From assembly GCA_022704885.1 (NCBI GenBank), contig JAKJFO010000186.1, positions 1-8,079 on the forward strand: a stretch of DNA of 8,079 nucleotides. Direction: 5' to 3'. The stretch is from Candidatus Rifleibacteriota bacterium. Its GTDB lineage: Bacteria; Riflebacteria; Ozemobacteria; Ozemobacterales; Ozemobacteraceae. The notes below the pieces were generated by a model. It made no database searches. It was not told the DNA's origin and saw only the letters and a program-made list of their open reading frames with translations. This document shows positions 1 through 6,050 of this stretch, one piece after another. Both the position numbers and the translations under genes were made by a program. The stretch's first letter is position 1. Each line of letters begins with the position of its first letter.

Positions 1-10
1 ATCCTTCTGC

Positions 11-50
11 CTGTGAGATTGCTTCGTCGCTTCACTCCTCGCAATGACAG
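11..50. repeat. Dispersed palindromic repeat (GCAATGACAG type), probably partial
   Basis: The segment holds GAGATTGCTTCGTCGCTTC followed by ACTCCTCGCAATGACAG. From memory this is a dispersed non-coding repeat seen in many unrelated bacterial genomes, where it often occurs as two inverted copies; that was not checked against a database. Within the segment CTGT (11-14) pairs with ACAG (47-50) and ATTGC (18-22) with GCAAT (41-45), giving an imperfect hairpin. It is followed directly by TTTTT (51-55), so it might also weakly terminate transcription. The sequence starting at base 1 suggests a spacer leading to an inverted partner beyond the left edge. No coding function is seen. Confidence 0.6.
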
Positions 51-112
51 TTTTTAAACATGTATTCAACTTTGACAAAGGGCTAGACTGGAGCAAAAAA
101 CCATAACAAAGC

Positions 113-143
113 AGGCTGTTTCATCTTCTGAAACAGCCTTTTT
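113..143 (+). terminator. Rho-independent terminator
   Basis: AGGCTGTTTC (113-122) and GAAACAGCCT (130-139) form a perfect 10-bp stem around a 7-nt loop. Four more T residues follow the stem (140-143), making TTTTT with its last base. The T tract lies on the plus-strand side, so the main client is probably a plus-strand gene left of the window. The hairpin also lies 36 bases beyond the stop of the minus-strand gene at 175-1257. Read in that direction the trailing tract is TGCTTTGTT, so it may work in both directions, less strongly for that gene. Confidence 0.85.
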
Positions 144-174
144 ACTGGTGGCTGATATATTGCGGTAAACTCTT

Positions 175-1257
175 CTACTTTGCTGGCAATGCCTTACCGT
201 CTTTTACCAGAGCTGGGTTAGGCAACATATAATCGGTGCGTTCATCAAGCATCAGAGGCTTTTGCCAGGTTTCATCCTTGAGCATTTTTTTGAACTTCTT
301 GCCAAATATGGCGCCATAACGGTTTATGTAATCTTCCTGTTTGTCGCGGCCTTCGAGAAAAAGCGAACCAAGACTTTCGATCTCGGCAACCGAACGGCTT
401 ACCAGACCCGTGCGCACAATCGCATACATGCCGATACCGAAAAAGTGGTACCAGGCGCCGTAATTGTCGCCCATCTGAACAGTGTCGTGACGCAGATAAG
501 CAAGTTTTTTCTGAATCGGATCATTCTCGCGATCGACTCGATAAGGGTCGCCGGCAAGAACGTTTTCGGCAGTCAGCATGGTAAGATAAATGTTGCCGCG
601 ATTGAGAACGTAGCTTTCCATGAACATGTGGTGCAACTGCAGTTTTCCGTCGGGATACCGCATGATGCGTTCAGTCAGAGCCTGTTCCTGGCCGGTAACT
701 GCATAGCGCGATGTCCAGCCGCAGGCCAGCAGCAGAAACAACTTGGAGCGCAAAAACAGCGGACTGGGAAACTCTTTCTGTTTGCGAAACACATGACGGC
801 CGAGGCGATGCCAGAAACCGTAGAGCAGATAGCGCTTTGCCTCTGGTGACCAGCGGTGTTCTTCGCCCAATGTCGGAGTGATGTGCGGGTAATAACGCAA
901 AATTATCTCCCGGCACTTGTTGATCAGACGGTCGACGTCGATCGGCACAGTTTTGCCGATTTCAAATCCTGCTTCTTCTTTTTTGCCTTCTTCGAGAGCC
1001 TTGAGTTCTTTCTCTTTCTGTATTTCAGCCTGAGGATACGAACTCTTGACCAGCGACTGCAACAGCTTCATCGGCACCTGATCGAGCTTTCGAATCAAAA
1101 AAGCATCGCCTTTGGGGTCTTCGAGAGCAAACTCGGTCTGCTGATAATGCGTCGCTTCATACTGCGACTTGATCCATCCCTTGAATTCTCCGGCTGAAGC
1201 CGGCAGCGAAGCCACCAGCATCATCAGAACCAGCATTGCCAGATTTTTTCGAGTCAC
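175..1257 (-). CDS. Exported protein of unknown function, 360 aa
   Basis: I do not recognise this family. The start is GTG (1257-1255), chosen because AGGTGG lies 4 nt upstream and a signal peptide begins at once. That signal has a basic start (residues 1-5), a hydrophobic core (6-18) and an ASA site, so cleavage is likely after residue 22. No lipobox Cys is present, so the mature protein should be periplasmic or outer-surface. Residues 75-97 are a Lys/Glu-rich, probably helical stretch. Residues 140-180 are rich in aromatic and basic residues and contain a short hydrophobic run, LFLRSKLFLLLACGW, that is too broken for a confident membrane helix. Residues 209-285 carry several His, Tyr and Trp, including LQLHHMFMESY, YLRHDTVQMGDNYGAWYHFF and GIGMY. 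This looks like an enzyme-like or binding core, but no known catalytic motif can be assigned. It is transcribed alone, divergently from the glycosyltransferase gene. Confidence 0.85.
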   Translation of the reverse strand: MTRKNLAMLVLMMLVASLPASAGEFKGWIKSQYEATHYQQTEFALEDPKGDAFLIRKLDQVPMKLLQSLVKSSYPQAEIQKEKELKALEEGKKEEAGFEIGKTVPIDVDRLINKCREIILRYYPHITPTLGEEHRWSPEAKRYLLYGFWHRLGRHVFRKQKEFPSPLFLRSKLFLLLACGWTSRYAVTGQEQALTERIMRYPDGKLQLHHMFMESYVLNRGNIYLTMLTAENVLAGDPYRVDRENDPIQKKLAYLRHDTVQMGDNYGAWYHFFGIGMYAIVRTGLVSRSVAEIESLGSLFLEGRDKQEDYINRYGAIFGKKFKKMLKDETWQKPLMLDERTDYMLPNPALVKDGKALPAK

Positions 1258-1261
1258 AAAA

Positions 1262-1267
1262 CCACCT
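1262..1267 (-). promoter_or_regulatory. Ribosome binding site deciding a GTG start
   Basis: On the minus strand AGGTGG is followed by TTTT and then GTG. The strong Shine-Dalgarno match, together with the signal peptide encoded immediately downstream, supports the GTG at 1257 over the later in-frame ATG at residue 8, which would cut off the basic N-terminal part of the signal peptide. Confidence 0.7.
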
Positions 1268-1288
1268 CAATAGTAAAACTATGTACAC

Positions 1289-1316
1289 ATTATAATGATT
1301 TTCTCTCTGCAGGGAA
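1289..1316 (-). promoter_or_regulatory. Sigma-70-like promoter for the exported-protein gene
   Basis: On the minus strand a perfect -10 box, TATAAT, occupies 1294-1289. The -35 region at 1316-1311 is weak (TTCCCT, 16-nt spacer). Transcription would start near 1282, leaving a short leader of about 25 nt before the GTG start, which agrees well with the gene position. The weak -35 suggests that an activator or an alternative spacing may matter. Confidence 0.5.
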
Positions 1317-1387
1317 GCCCCCAAAAAGCGGTTTGGGGTCGCCGGCGTCACCAGGCTCTTCACGGCAGCAAAATTTTGGCAATAATA

Positions 1388-1416
1388 TGGACTGACATAT
1401 GCAACACCAGTATAAT
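1388..1416 (+). promoter_or_regulatory. Sigma-70-like promoter for the TPR-glycosyltransferase gene
   Basis: TGGACT (1388-1393, four of six -35 consensus positions), a 17-nt spacer and a perfect TATAAT (1411-1416). Transcription would begin near 1423, giving a leader of about 75-95 nt. The leader contains the 10-bp palindrome AGCCCGGGCT (1460-1469), whose role is unclear. Confidence 0.55.
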
Positions 1417-1499
1417 GCAGACGCAGATGACAAATACTACCCGAACAGGGGGCACAACAAGCCCGGGCTGCTGTCAGCTGGCAATGGCAGTAATTTTAC

Positions 1500-4325
1500 A
1501 TGAGGTTTATCAGCCGTATGCATAAGGCTTCACAGACTGTTGATCCGGCAGATTTTGTAACCCTTTATTCGCTGGGTGTAGAGGCTTATAACAAAGCAAG
1601 TTTCGAATCTGCGCTCGATTATTTTGAGCGGGCAAGGGCAGTCAAATCAGACTTTGCTCCACTGTGGCACAACCTTGGCCTTATAAAAATTAAACTACAC
1701 CGCTTTCAGGAAGCTGTAAGCAACCTGGATCAGGCTGTTTCAATCGATCCTTCTTACCAGGCAGCCATTGATCTGCGCGCCAAGCTCAAATCCAGCCTGG
1801 CCCTGCAACAGGAAAGTGTCGCAAAAAAACCAGAGCAGGCCGATCTCACCGAAAAAATTCTCCGAGCTGTCGAGCTGCAGCAAAGCGGCAAATCAGCTGA
1901 AGCTGAAACTGCCTTTCTCGAAATACTCGCGGCAGATCCGACAAATATTCCCGCCCTGTTTTCGCTTGGCGGAATCGAACATGCCCGCAAAAACCACGAA
2001 AAAGCTCTGGCCTTTTTCGAACGCGCCATGGCGATAAAACCTGATTATCCACCGCTCTGGCACAACCATGGCACCACTCTGCAGGCTCTTAAACAGTATG
2101 AAAGATCGCTTGCGAGCTACGACCGGGCTATCGGGCTTGATCCGACCTATATCGAAGCGATGATGAACCGCGGCACAGTTCTGGTCGAAATGAAGCGGCA
2201 TAAGGACGCGCTGCTCAATTATGATTGTCTACTCAAAATCGATCCAAATAACGATAAGGCCCTGTGCAATCGCGGTATCATCCTCACCGATTTCAAATTG
2301 AACGACGCGGCCATTGCGACTTTTGAACGGCTTCTCGAAATTTCACCCGACTATATTTTTGCCGCCGGCCTGCTCTGTTTTGCCAAACTACACGCCTGCG
2401 ACTGGCACAATCTGGACTCTCTGCAGCAACTTGTAATTGCAGGAGTTCGCGCCGGTAAACGGGTCTGCAAATCAATGGCTTTTACGGCAATTTCGGCAGA
2501 CCCGCATGATCATCTGCTTTGTGCCAGAATATTTACCGAATATTTCTGCCCGCCACAGACGCCTATCTGGCAGGGTGAAAAGTATGATCATCGCAAAATC
2601 AGAATTGCCTACGTATCGCCTGATTTCCGCGAACACCCGGTCGGACACCTGATCGCCGGCGTGTTTGAGCATCATGATAGAAACAGGTTCGAAACAACTG
2701 CAATATCGCTGGGAATCGATGACGGCAGCAGATTGCGCCGAAGAATACAAACCACCTTCGACGAATTCATCGATGCCCGCCAGATGCGCTCCGATGATAT
2801 TGCCAGAATGCTGCGCGAAAAAGAGATCGATATTCTCGTCGATCTTGCCGGATACACGGCAGATTCTCGACCCGACCTGTTTGCGCTGCGTCCGACCCCG
2901 GTACAGGTCAATTTTCTGGGCTATTCAAGCACTATGGGCACCGGTTATCACGATTATATAATTGCAGACAGGCATATTATTCCCGAATATCTGCGCGACT
3001 GTTACAGTGAAAAGGTCGTCTACCTGCCAGATACCTATCTGCCGACCGATGCATCGCTGCAGATCGCCTCTTCTACCCCGCCCCGCCATGAATATGGCCT
3101 GCCTGAAACCGGATTTGTCTTCTGTTCATTCAATCACGATTACAAGATAAATCCCCCAATATTCGACATCTGGATGCGCCTGCTGACAAAAGTTCCCGGC
3201 AGTGTTCTCTGGCTGATGAAACTCAATGAATCTGCCGAAACGAACCTGCGCAAAGAAGCCACAGCAAGAGGCATCAACCCGGAACGCATCATCTTCGCCA
3301 CCCGCGTATCACGCATTGAAGATCATCTCGCACGCTACCGCATGGCTGACCTGTTCCTCGACACTTTTCCCTGCAATGCCCATTCAACCGCCAGCGACGT
3401 TCTGCGTGCCGGACTGCCGATCGTAACCTGCCGTGGCCAGGCCTTCGCCGGCAGAGTTGCCTCAGGCCTGCTCGGGGTCGTCGGATTACCGGAACTGATT
3501 ACCGAAACGCTCAGCGATTACGAACAACTGGCGCTGAAGCTTGCCATCAATCCAGAGGCTCTCGATGAAATTAAAAAGAAACTCGAGAAAAACCTCAAAA
3601 CAACGCCACTTTATGATACGGCGCAGTATTGCCGCAATCTCGAGCAGGCATATCTCGAAATACATGCCCGTCACCAGAAGGGGCTAAGCCCTGACCACAT
3701 CGCTGTAACCACGAATCACAAGCAACCTGAGCAAACAGGGACGAGACCTTTGCGCAAAAAGCATGTAGTAATCGCCGCCGACGGTCAGGGAAACCAGATG
3801 TCTGGTCTGCACATAGGCGGCAAAGAAGTAAAAACCGGCTGGAAAATACTGAACGTACAAAATGCCGCCGGTGTTGACTTTGTTGGTGACGTTAAAGATC
3901 TCAGCCAGTTTTCTGATGAAATGTTCGACCAGATATATGCCAGTCACGTTCTCGAGCATGTTTCGCAGTTTCAGATGGTAGCAACGCTGACCGGCATCAA
4001 TCGCATTCTTAAACCAGATGGAAAGCTGATGATTTCCGTTCCAGACCTCGAAATTCTATGTAAACTGTTTCTCAATAAGAATCTTGATAAATCTGCGCGC
4101 TTTCATGTCATGCGAATGATGTTCGGCGGCCAGGTCGATCAGTATGATTTTCACCAGATCGGCTTCTCAGAAGAGATTCTCATGGACTATCTCGCTGCCG
4201 CCAACTTTAAATTCTGCCAGAAAGTCGACGAATTCGGGATATTCAACGACACCAGCTCTTTCAAGCCATACGGAATTCCAATCAGCTTGAATATCATTGC
4301 CTACAAAAACCGACCACCAGGTTAA
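1500..4325 (+). CDS. TPR / O-GlcNAc transferase (GT41, SPINDLY-type) / methyltransferase fusion, 941 aa
   Basis: Three modules are visible. (1) Seven TPRs, about residues 20-87 and 116-285; WHNLG and WHNHG recur in repeats two and five, suggesting internal duplication. (2) A GT41 catalytic region, about 366-725, with KIRIAYVSPDFREHP (His379), FALRPTPVQVNFLGY, CSFNHDYKINP (Lys549) and CNAHSTASDVLRAG (His628, Asp633). These align by eye with the OGT residues that bind UDP and the GlcNAc donor, so the active site looks intact. GT41 enzymes transfer a sugar, usually GlcNAc, from a UDP-sugar to Ser/Thr of cytoplasmic proteins, and the TPRs select substrates. (3) A methyltransferase, about 754-937, with LHIGGKEVKTGWKILNV, GDVKDLSQF and DQIYASHVLEHV, resembling the predicted SAM-dependent methyltransferases of COG4627; its acceptor is unknown. 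There is no signal peptide. The start is uncertain: the ATG at 1500 has no Shine-Dalgarno, while an in-frame ATG at 1518 has GAGG 12 nt upstream and would give 935 residues. The donor sugar is not proven. Confidence 0.92.
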   Translation: MRFISRMHKASQTVDPADFVTLYSLGVEAYNKASFESALDYFERARAVKSDFAPLWHNLGLIKIKLHRFQEAVSNLDQAVSIDPSYQAAIDLRAKLKSSLALQQESVAKKPEQADLTEKILRAVELQQSGKSAEAETAFLEILAADPTNIPALFSLGGIEHARKNHEKALAFFERAMAIKPDYPPLWHNHGTTLQALKQYERSLASYDRAIGLDPTYIEAMMNRGTVLVEMKRHKDALLNYDCLLKIDPNNDKALCNRGIILTDFKLNDAAIATFERLLEISPDYIFAAGLLCFAKLHACDWHNLDSLQQLVIAGVRAGKRVCKSMAFTAISADPHDHLLCARIFTEYFCPPQTPIWQGEKYDHRKIRIAYVSPDFREHPVGHLIAGVFEHHDRNRFETTAISLGIDDGSRLRRRIQTTFDEFIDARQMRSDDIARMLREKEIDILVDLAGYTADSRPDLFALRPTPVQVNFLGYSSTMGTGYHDYIIADRHIIPEYLRDCYSEKVVYLPDTYLPTDASLQIASSTPPRHEYGLPETGFVFCSFNHDYKINPPIFDIWMRLLTKVPGSVLWLMKLNESAETNLRKEATARGINPERIIFATRVSRIEDHLARYRMADLFLDTFPCNAHSTASDVLRAGLPIVTCRGQAFAGRVASGLLGVVGLPELITETLSDYEQLALKLAINPEALDEIKKKLEKNLKTTPLYDTAQYCRNLEQAYLEIHARHQKGLSPDHIAVTTNHKQPEQTGTRPLRKKHVVIAADGQGNQMSGLHIGGKEVKTGWKILNVQNAAGVDFVGDVKDLSQFSDEMFDQIYASHVLEHVSQFQMVATLTGINRILKPDGKLMISVPDLEILCKLFLNKNLDKSARFHVMRMMFGGQVDQYDFHQIGFSEEILMDYLAAANFKFCQKVDEFGIFNDTSSFKPYGIPISLNIIAYKNRPPG

Positions 4326-4353
4326 GTCAGACGATAAGCGATCATCAGGTATT

Positions 4354-4390
4354 GAAAAGCCACGAACACAAATCATGTCCGTGGCTTTTC
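4354..4390. terminator. Bidirectional terminator between convergent genes
   Basis: GAAAAGCCACG (4354-4364) pairs perfectly with CGTGGCTTTTC (4380-4390), and an inner ACA/TGT pair extends the stem after one mismatch. A run of four A on the left arm and four T on the right arm give a CTTTTC end in either direction, as expected for a hairpin serving both flanking genes. A further short inverted repeat, TTAAGTC (4322-4328) and GACTTAA (4401-4407), encloses it. Confidence 0.8.
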
Positions 4391-4408
4391 GAGATATCAG
4401 ACTTAAGC

Positions 4409-5788
4409 TTACGCGAAGTTAAGTGCCTGAATCTGATCTGTCGTCATCGACGAAACCTGCGCCGGAGTCAATGCGGCAATCTGGGTAGTCGTCAATGCCG
4501 CTATCTGTTCAGTCGACCAGCCGAACTTTATCTGATCGGTAGTAAAAGCCGCAATCTGATTCGCCAACAGATAAGGGACGTCTGGCACTTCAATGTTTCT
4601 GACCTGATCGGTTGTCATAGACTGAATCTGAGCCGCTGTCAGTCCTTTGATCTGAGAAGTCGAAAGATCACGAATCTGAGTGGTAGACAGGCTGTTAACC
4701 TGAGTTGTCGTCATTGCCGCAATCTGGGTTGAAGACAAGGCGGCAAAGTCCTCAGCTTCGATAACATCGAGATGCCCGGTAGTGATTCCCTTGATCTGCG
4801 TAGCGGTCAAAACCTTGATCTGATCAGACGTTAAGCTCTGGAACTGAGTATTACTCAGGTTAGATATCTGACTGCTGGTCAAAGCCGGGATCTGGGCAGT
4901 CGTGAAAGCTTGCAGCTGAGTGTCTGACAGGCCAGCTATCTGGCTTGTCGACATTTTCGAAATCTGAGCGTTGGTCAGCGCCTTGATATCGTCCGTCTCA
5001 AATTCATCCAGCTGAGCATCAGTCAGTGCGCCAATCTGAGCGGTTGTCAGAGCTCTGATCTGCGTGGTCGAAAGAGCATCGATCTGATCCGGTATCAAAG
5101 CTGGAATCTGAGTGCTTGTAAAGGCTGCTATCTGCGCGACAGTGAATTTGGCAAGGTCGTCTGTCCCTATTTTAGCCACTTGGTCGTTGTCAAGCGCCTT
5201 GATCTGGTTCGCAGTCAAACCCTTAACCTGATCAGTCGAGAGGTTTACAATCTGCGTATCAGTAAGCGCTTTGATCTGACTGGTCGTCAGTGCCGAAATC
5301 TGCGCCGATGTCAGAGCGGCAAACTGACTGGTATTTAAACTTATGATCTGGTCGTTGGTCAGCTCGGCAATCTGCAGGTTAGTCATCGCCTGGAATTGCT
5401 CAGGCGAGAAAACCGCGGTCAGAGTTGCTGAAAGGGCTGCAAGATCTGAGCCATCGATTCCCTTGATCTGAGTTGTCGAGATTGCCGCAAAATCTTCTGT
5501 TTCGAACGTCGCCAGCTGCGTACTGGTGAGAGCCTTCATCTGTGTTGATGTAAGGGCCTGCACCTGTAAAGTAAGAAGTCCCTTGTCATTATAGAGCTGA
5601 AGCGCCTGAATCTGGCTGGAACTGAGGATTACAAGATCTCTGGTTTCAATCGCATCGATCTGATCCGAGGTCAGAGCTGCAATCTGAGCTGGTGACATCG
5701 CCTTAAAATCGGCTGTGCCAAGATCCCTGATCTGCGTTGTAGTAAGCGCCTGAATCTGTGTAGTGGTCATACCGGTAATAACTGACAT
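4409..5788 (-). CDS. Octapeptide-repeat protein of unknown function, 459 aa
   Basis: Apart from six or seven leading residues and a short NFA tail, the protein is 56 tandem octads of consensus T-[TS]-x-Q-I-x-A-L. By hand count 45 octads keep the Gln; eight have Asp there, and the remaining three have Asn, Leu and His. Register holds without an indel from Gln11 to Gln419, then one octad has nine residues (416-424, ending FGW). The protein has no Cys, one Trp, one His and about 110 Ser/Thr (about 24%). No signal peptide, membrane helix or sortase motif is visible, so export would need a leaderless route. The ATG at 5788 is supported by AGAGG 6 nt upstream. The T-x-x-Q spacing resembles a helix N-cap box, so a solenoid of short helical turns is possible, but a beta-rich fold cannot be excluded. 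Similar T-T-x-Q-[IV] repeats exist in large bacterial repeat proteins as far as I recall. The convergent neighbour encodes an O-GlcNAc-transferase homologue, which suggests, but does not show, glycosylation. Confidence 0.85.
   Translation of the reverse strand: MSVITGMTTTQIQALTTTQIRDLGTADFKAMSPAQIAALTSDQIDAIETRDLVILSSSQIQALQLYNDKGLLTLQVQALTSTQMKALTSTQLATFETEDFAAISTTQIKGIDGSDLAALSATLTAVFSPEQFQAMTNLQIAELTNDQIISLNTSQFAALTSAQISALTTSQIKALTDTQIVNLSTDQVKGLTANQIKALDNDQVAKIGTDDLAKFTVAQIAAFTSTQIPALIPDQIDALSTTQIRALTTAQIGALTDAQLDEFETDDIKALTNAQISKMSTSQIAGLSDTQLQAFTTAQIPALTSSQISNLSNTQFQSLTSDQIKVLTATQIKGITTGHLDVIEAEDFAALSSTQIAAMTTTQVNSLSTTQIRDLSTSQIKGLTAAQIQSMTTDQVRNIEVPDVPYLLANQIAAFTTDQIKFGWSTEQIAALTTTQIAALTPAQVSSMTTDQIQALNFA
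4421..5767 (-). repeat. Tandem 24-bp coding repeat array, 56 units
   Basis: The octads correspond to 24-bp units, visible on the plus strand as a recurring ATCTG (the complement of the Gln-Ile codons CAG-AT) about every 24 bases. Synonymous codons and position-3 and position-6 residues vary from unit to unit, so neighbouring units are not recent identical copies; this is an old, selected array rather than a freshly expanded minisatellite. One unit, at 4517-4543, is 27 bp long. Confidence 0.9.
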
Positions 5789-5794
5789 GGTAAT

Positions 5795-5799
5795 CCTCT
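5795..5799 (-). promoter_or_regulatory. Ribosome binding site of the octad-repeat gene
   Basis: On the minus strand AGAGG is followed by ATTACC and the ATG at 5788. This is a good match and spacing, which fixes the start in a protein whose repetitive sequence gives no other clue. I found no convincing minus-strand promoter above it; a TATGAT lies nearby without a good -35. Confidence 0.7.
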
Positions 5800-5867
5800 T
5801 TATGATAAAACTGTGCGAAGATCTCTCGGCAGAACAGTCATAAACTGAGAAATCCTATCATACCTAT

Positions 5868-5895
5868 CGGACAAGTACAATGTGATGTGTATACT
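5868..5895 (+). promoter_or_regulatory. Sigma-70-like promoter for the membrane ferredoxin gene
   Basis: CGGACA (5868-5873), a 16-nt spacer and TATACT (5890-5895). Transcription would begin near 5902, leaving a leader of about 150 nt. The heptamer CTATCAT (5855-5861) and its inverse ATGATAG (5903-5909) flank the promoter almost symmetrically and could be operator half-sites, though this may be chance in an AT-rich region. The rest of the 262-bp divergent spacer (5789-6050) shows no gene that I can support. Confidence 0.4.
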
Positions 5896-6040
5896 TTAAA
5901 CAATGATAGATAAAATTGTATCCAGACAGAGGACAGATTCCTTCATGCAGTACAGAAACGACAGTTCCTTACAGCTGTTAATGCATGGCAGGTTGTTATA
6001 TAGTTGATATTGAACTGCAAATCAGACGAAATTTTAAACC

Positions 6041-6046
6041 AGAGGT
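6041..6046 (+). promoter_or_regulatory. Ribosome binding site selecting the ATG at 6051
   Basis: AGAGGT, four bases, then ATG at 6051. An upstream in-frame ATG at 5985 would add 22 residues but has no Shine-Dalgarno. The 6051 start also places the first membrane helix directly after a short basic N-terminus (KHR), as expected for an inner-membrane protein with its N-terminus inside. Confidence 0.75.
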
Positions 6047-6050
6047 AACC

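Noticed and set aside
262..849. Plus-strand open frame of 195 codons inside the exported-protein gene
   Set aside because: It lies antisense to a gene with signal peptide, Shine-Dalgarno and promoter, and its translation shows no domain or start signal; a shadow frame.
1460..1469. AGCCCGGGCT palindrome in the leader of the glycosyltransferase gene as an operator
   Set aside because: A lone 10-bp GC palindrome without a second site or known regulator match; noted only as part of the leader.
1295..1525. Plus-strand 76-codon frame between the two first genes
   Set aside because: It overlaps the predicted promoter of the glycosyltransferase gene and the start of that gene, has no Shine-Dalgarno and a low-complexity translation, so it is treated as non-coding.
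4421..5767. CRISPR array or simple minisatellite, from the 24-bp periodicity
   Set aside because: Units lack identical repeats and separate spacers, the periodicity is in the protein (Gln every eighth residue), and a single long frame with a ribosome site explains it.
4409..5788. TAL-effector-like DNA-binding repeats, because octads resemble the LTPEQVVAI opening of TAL repeats
   Set aside because: TAL repeats are about 34 residues with a paired hypervariable site; here the unit is eight residues with no longer period, so the likeness is a short helix-start motif.
5985..6050. Longer N-terminus of the membrane ferredoxin starting at 5985
   Set aside because: No ribosome binding site precedes it, whereas AGAGGT lies four bases before the ATG at 6051; the extra 22 residues do not resemble a signal or domain.
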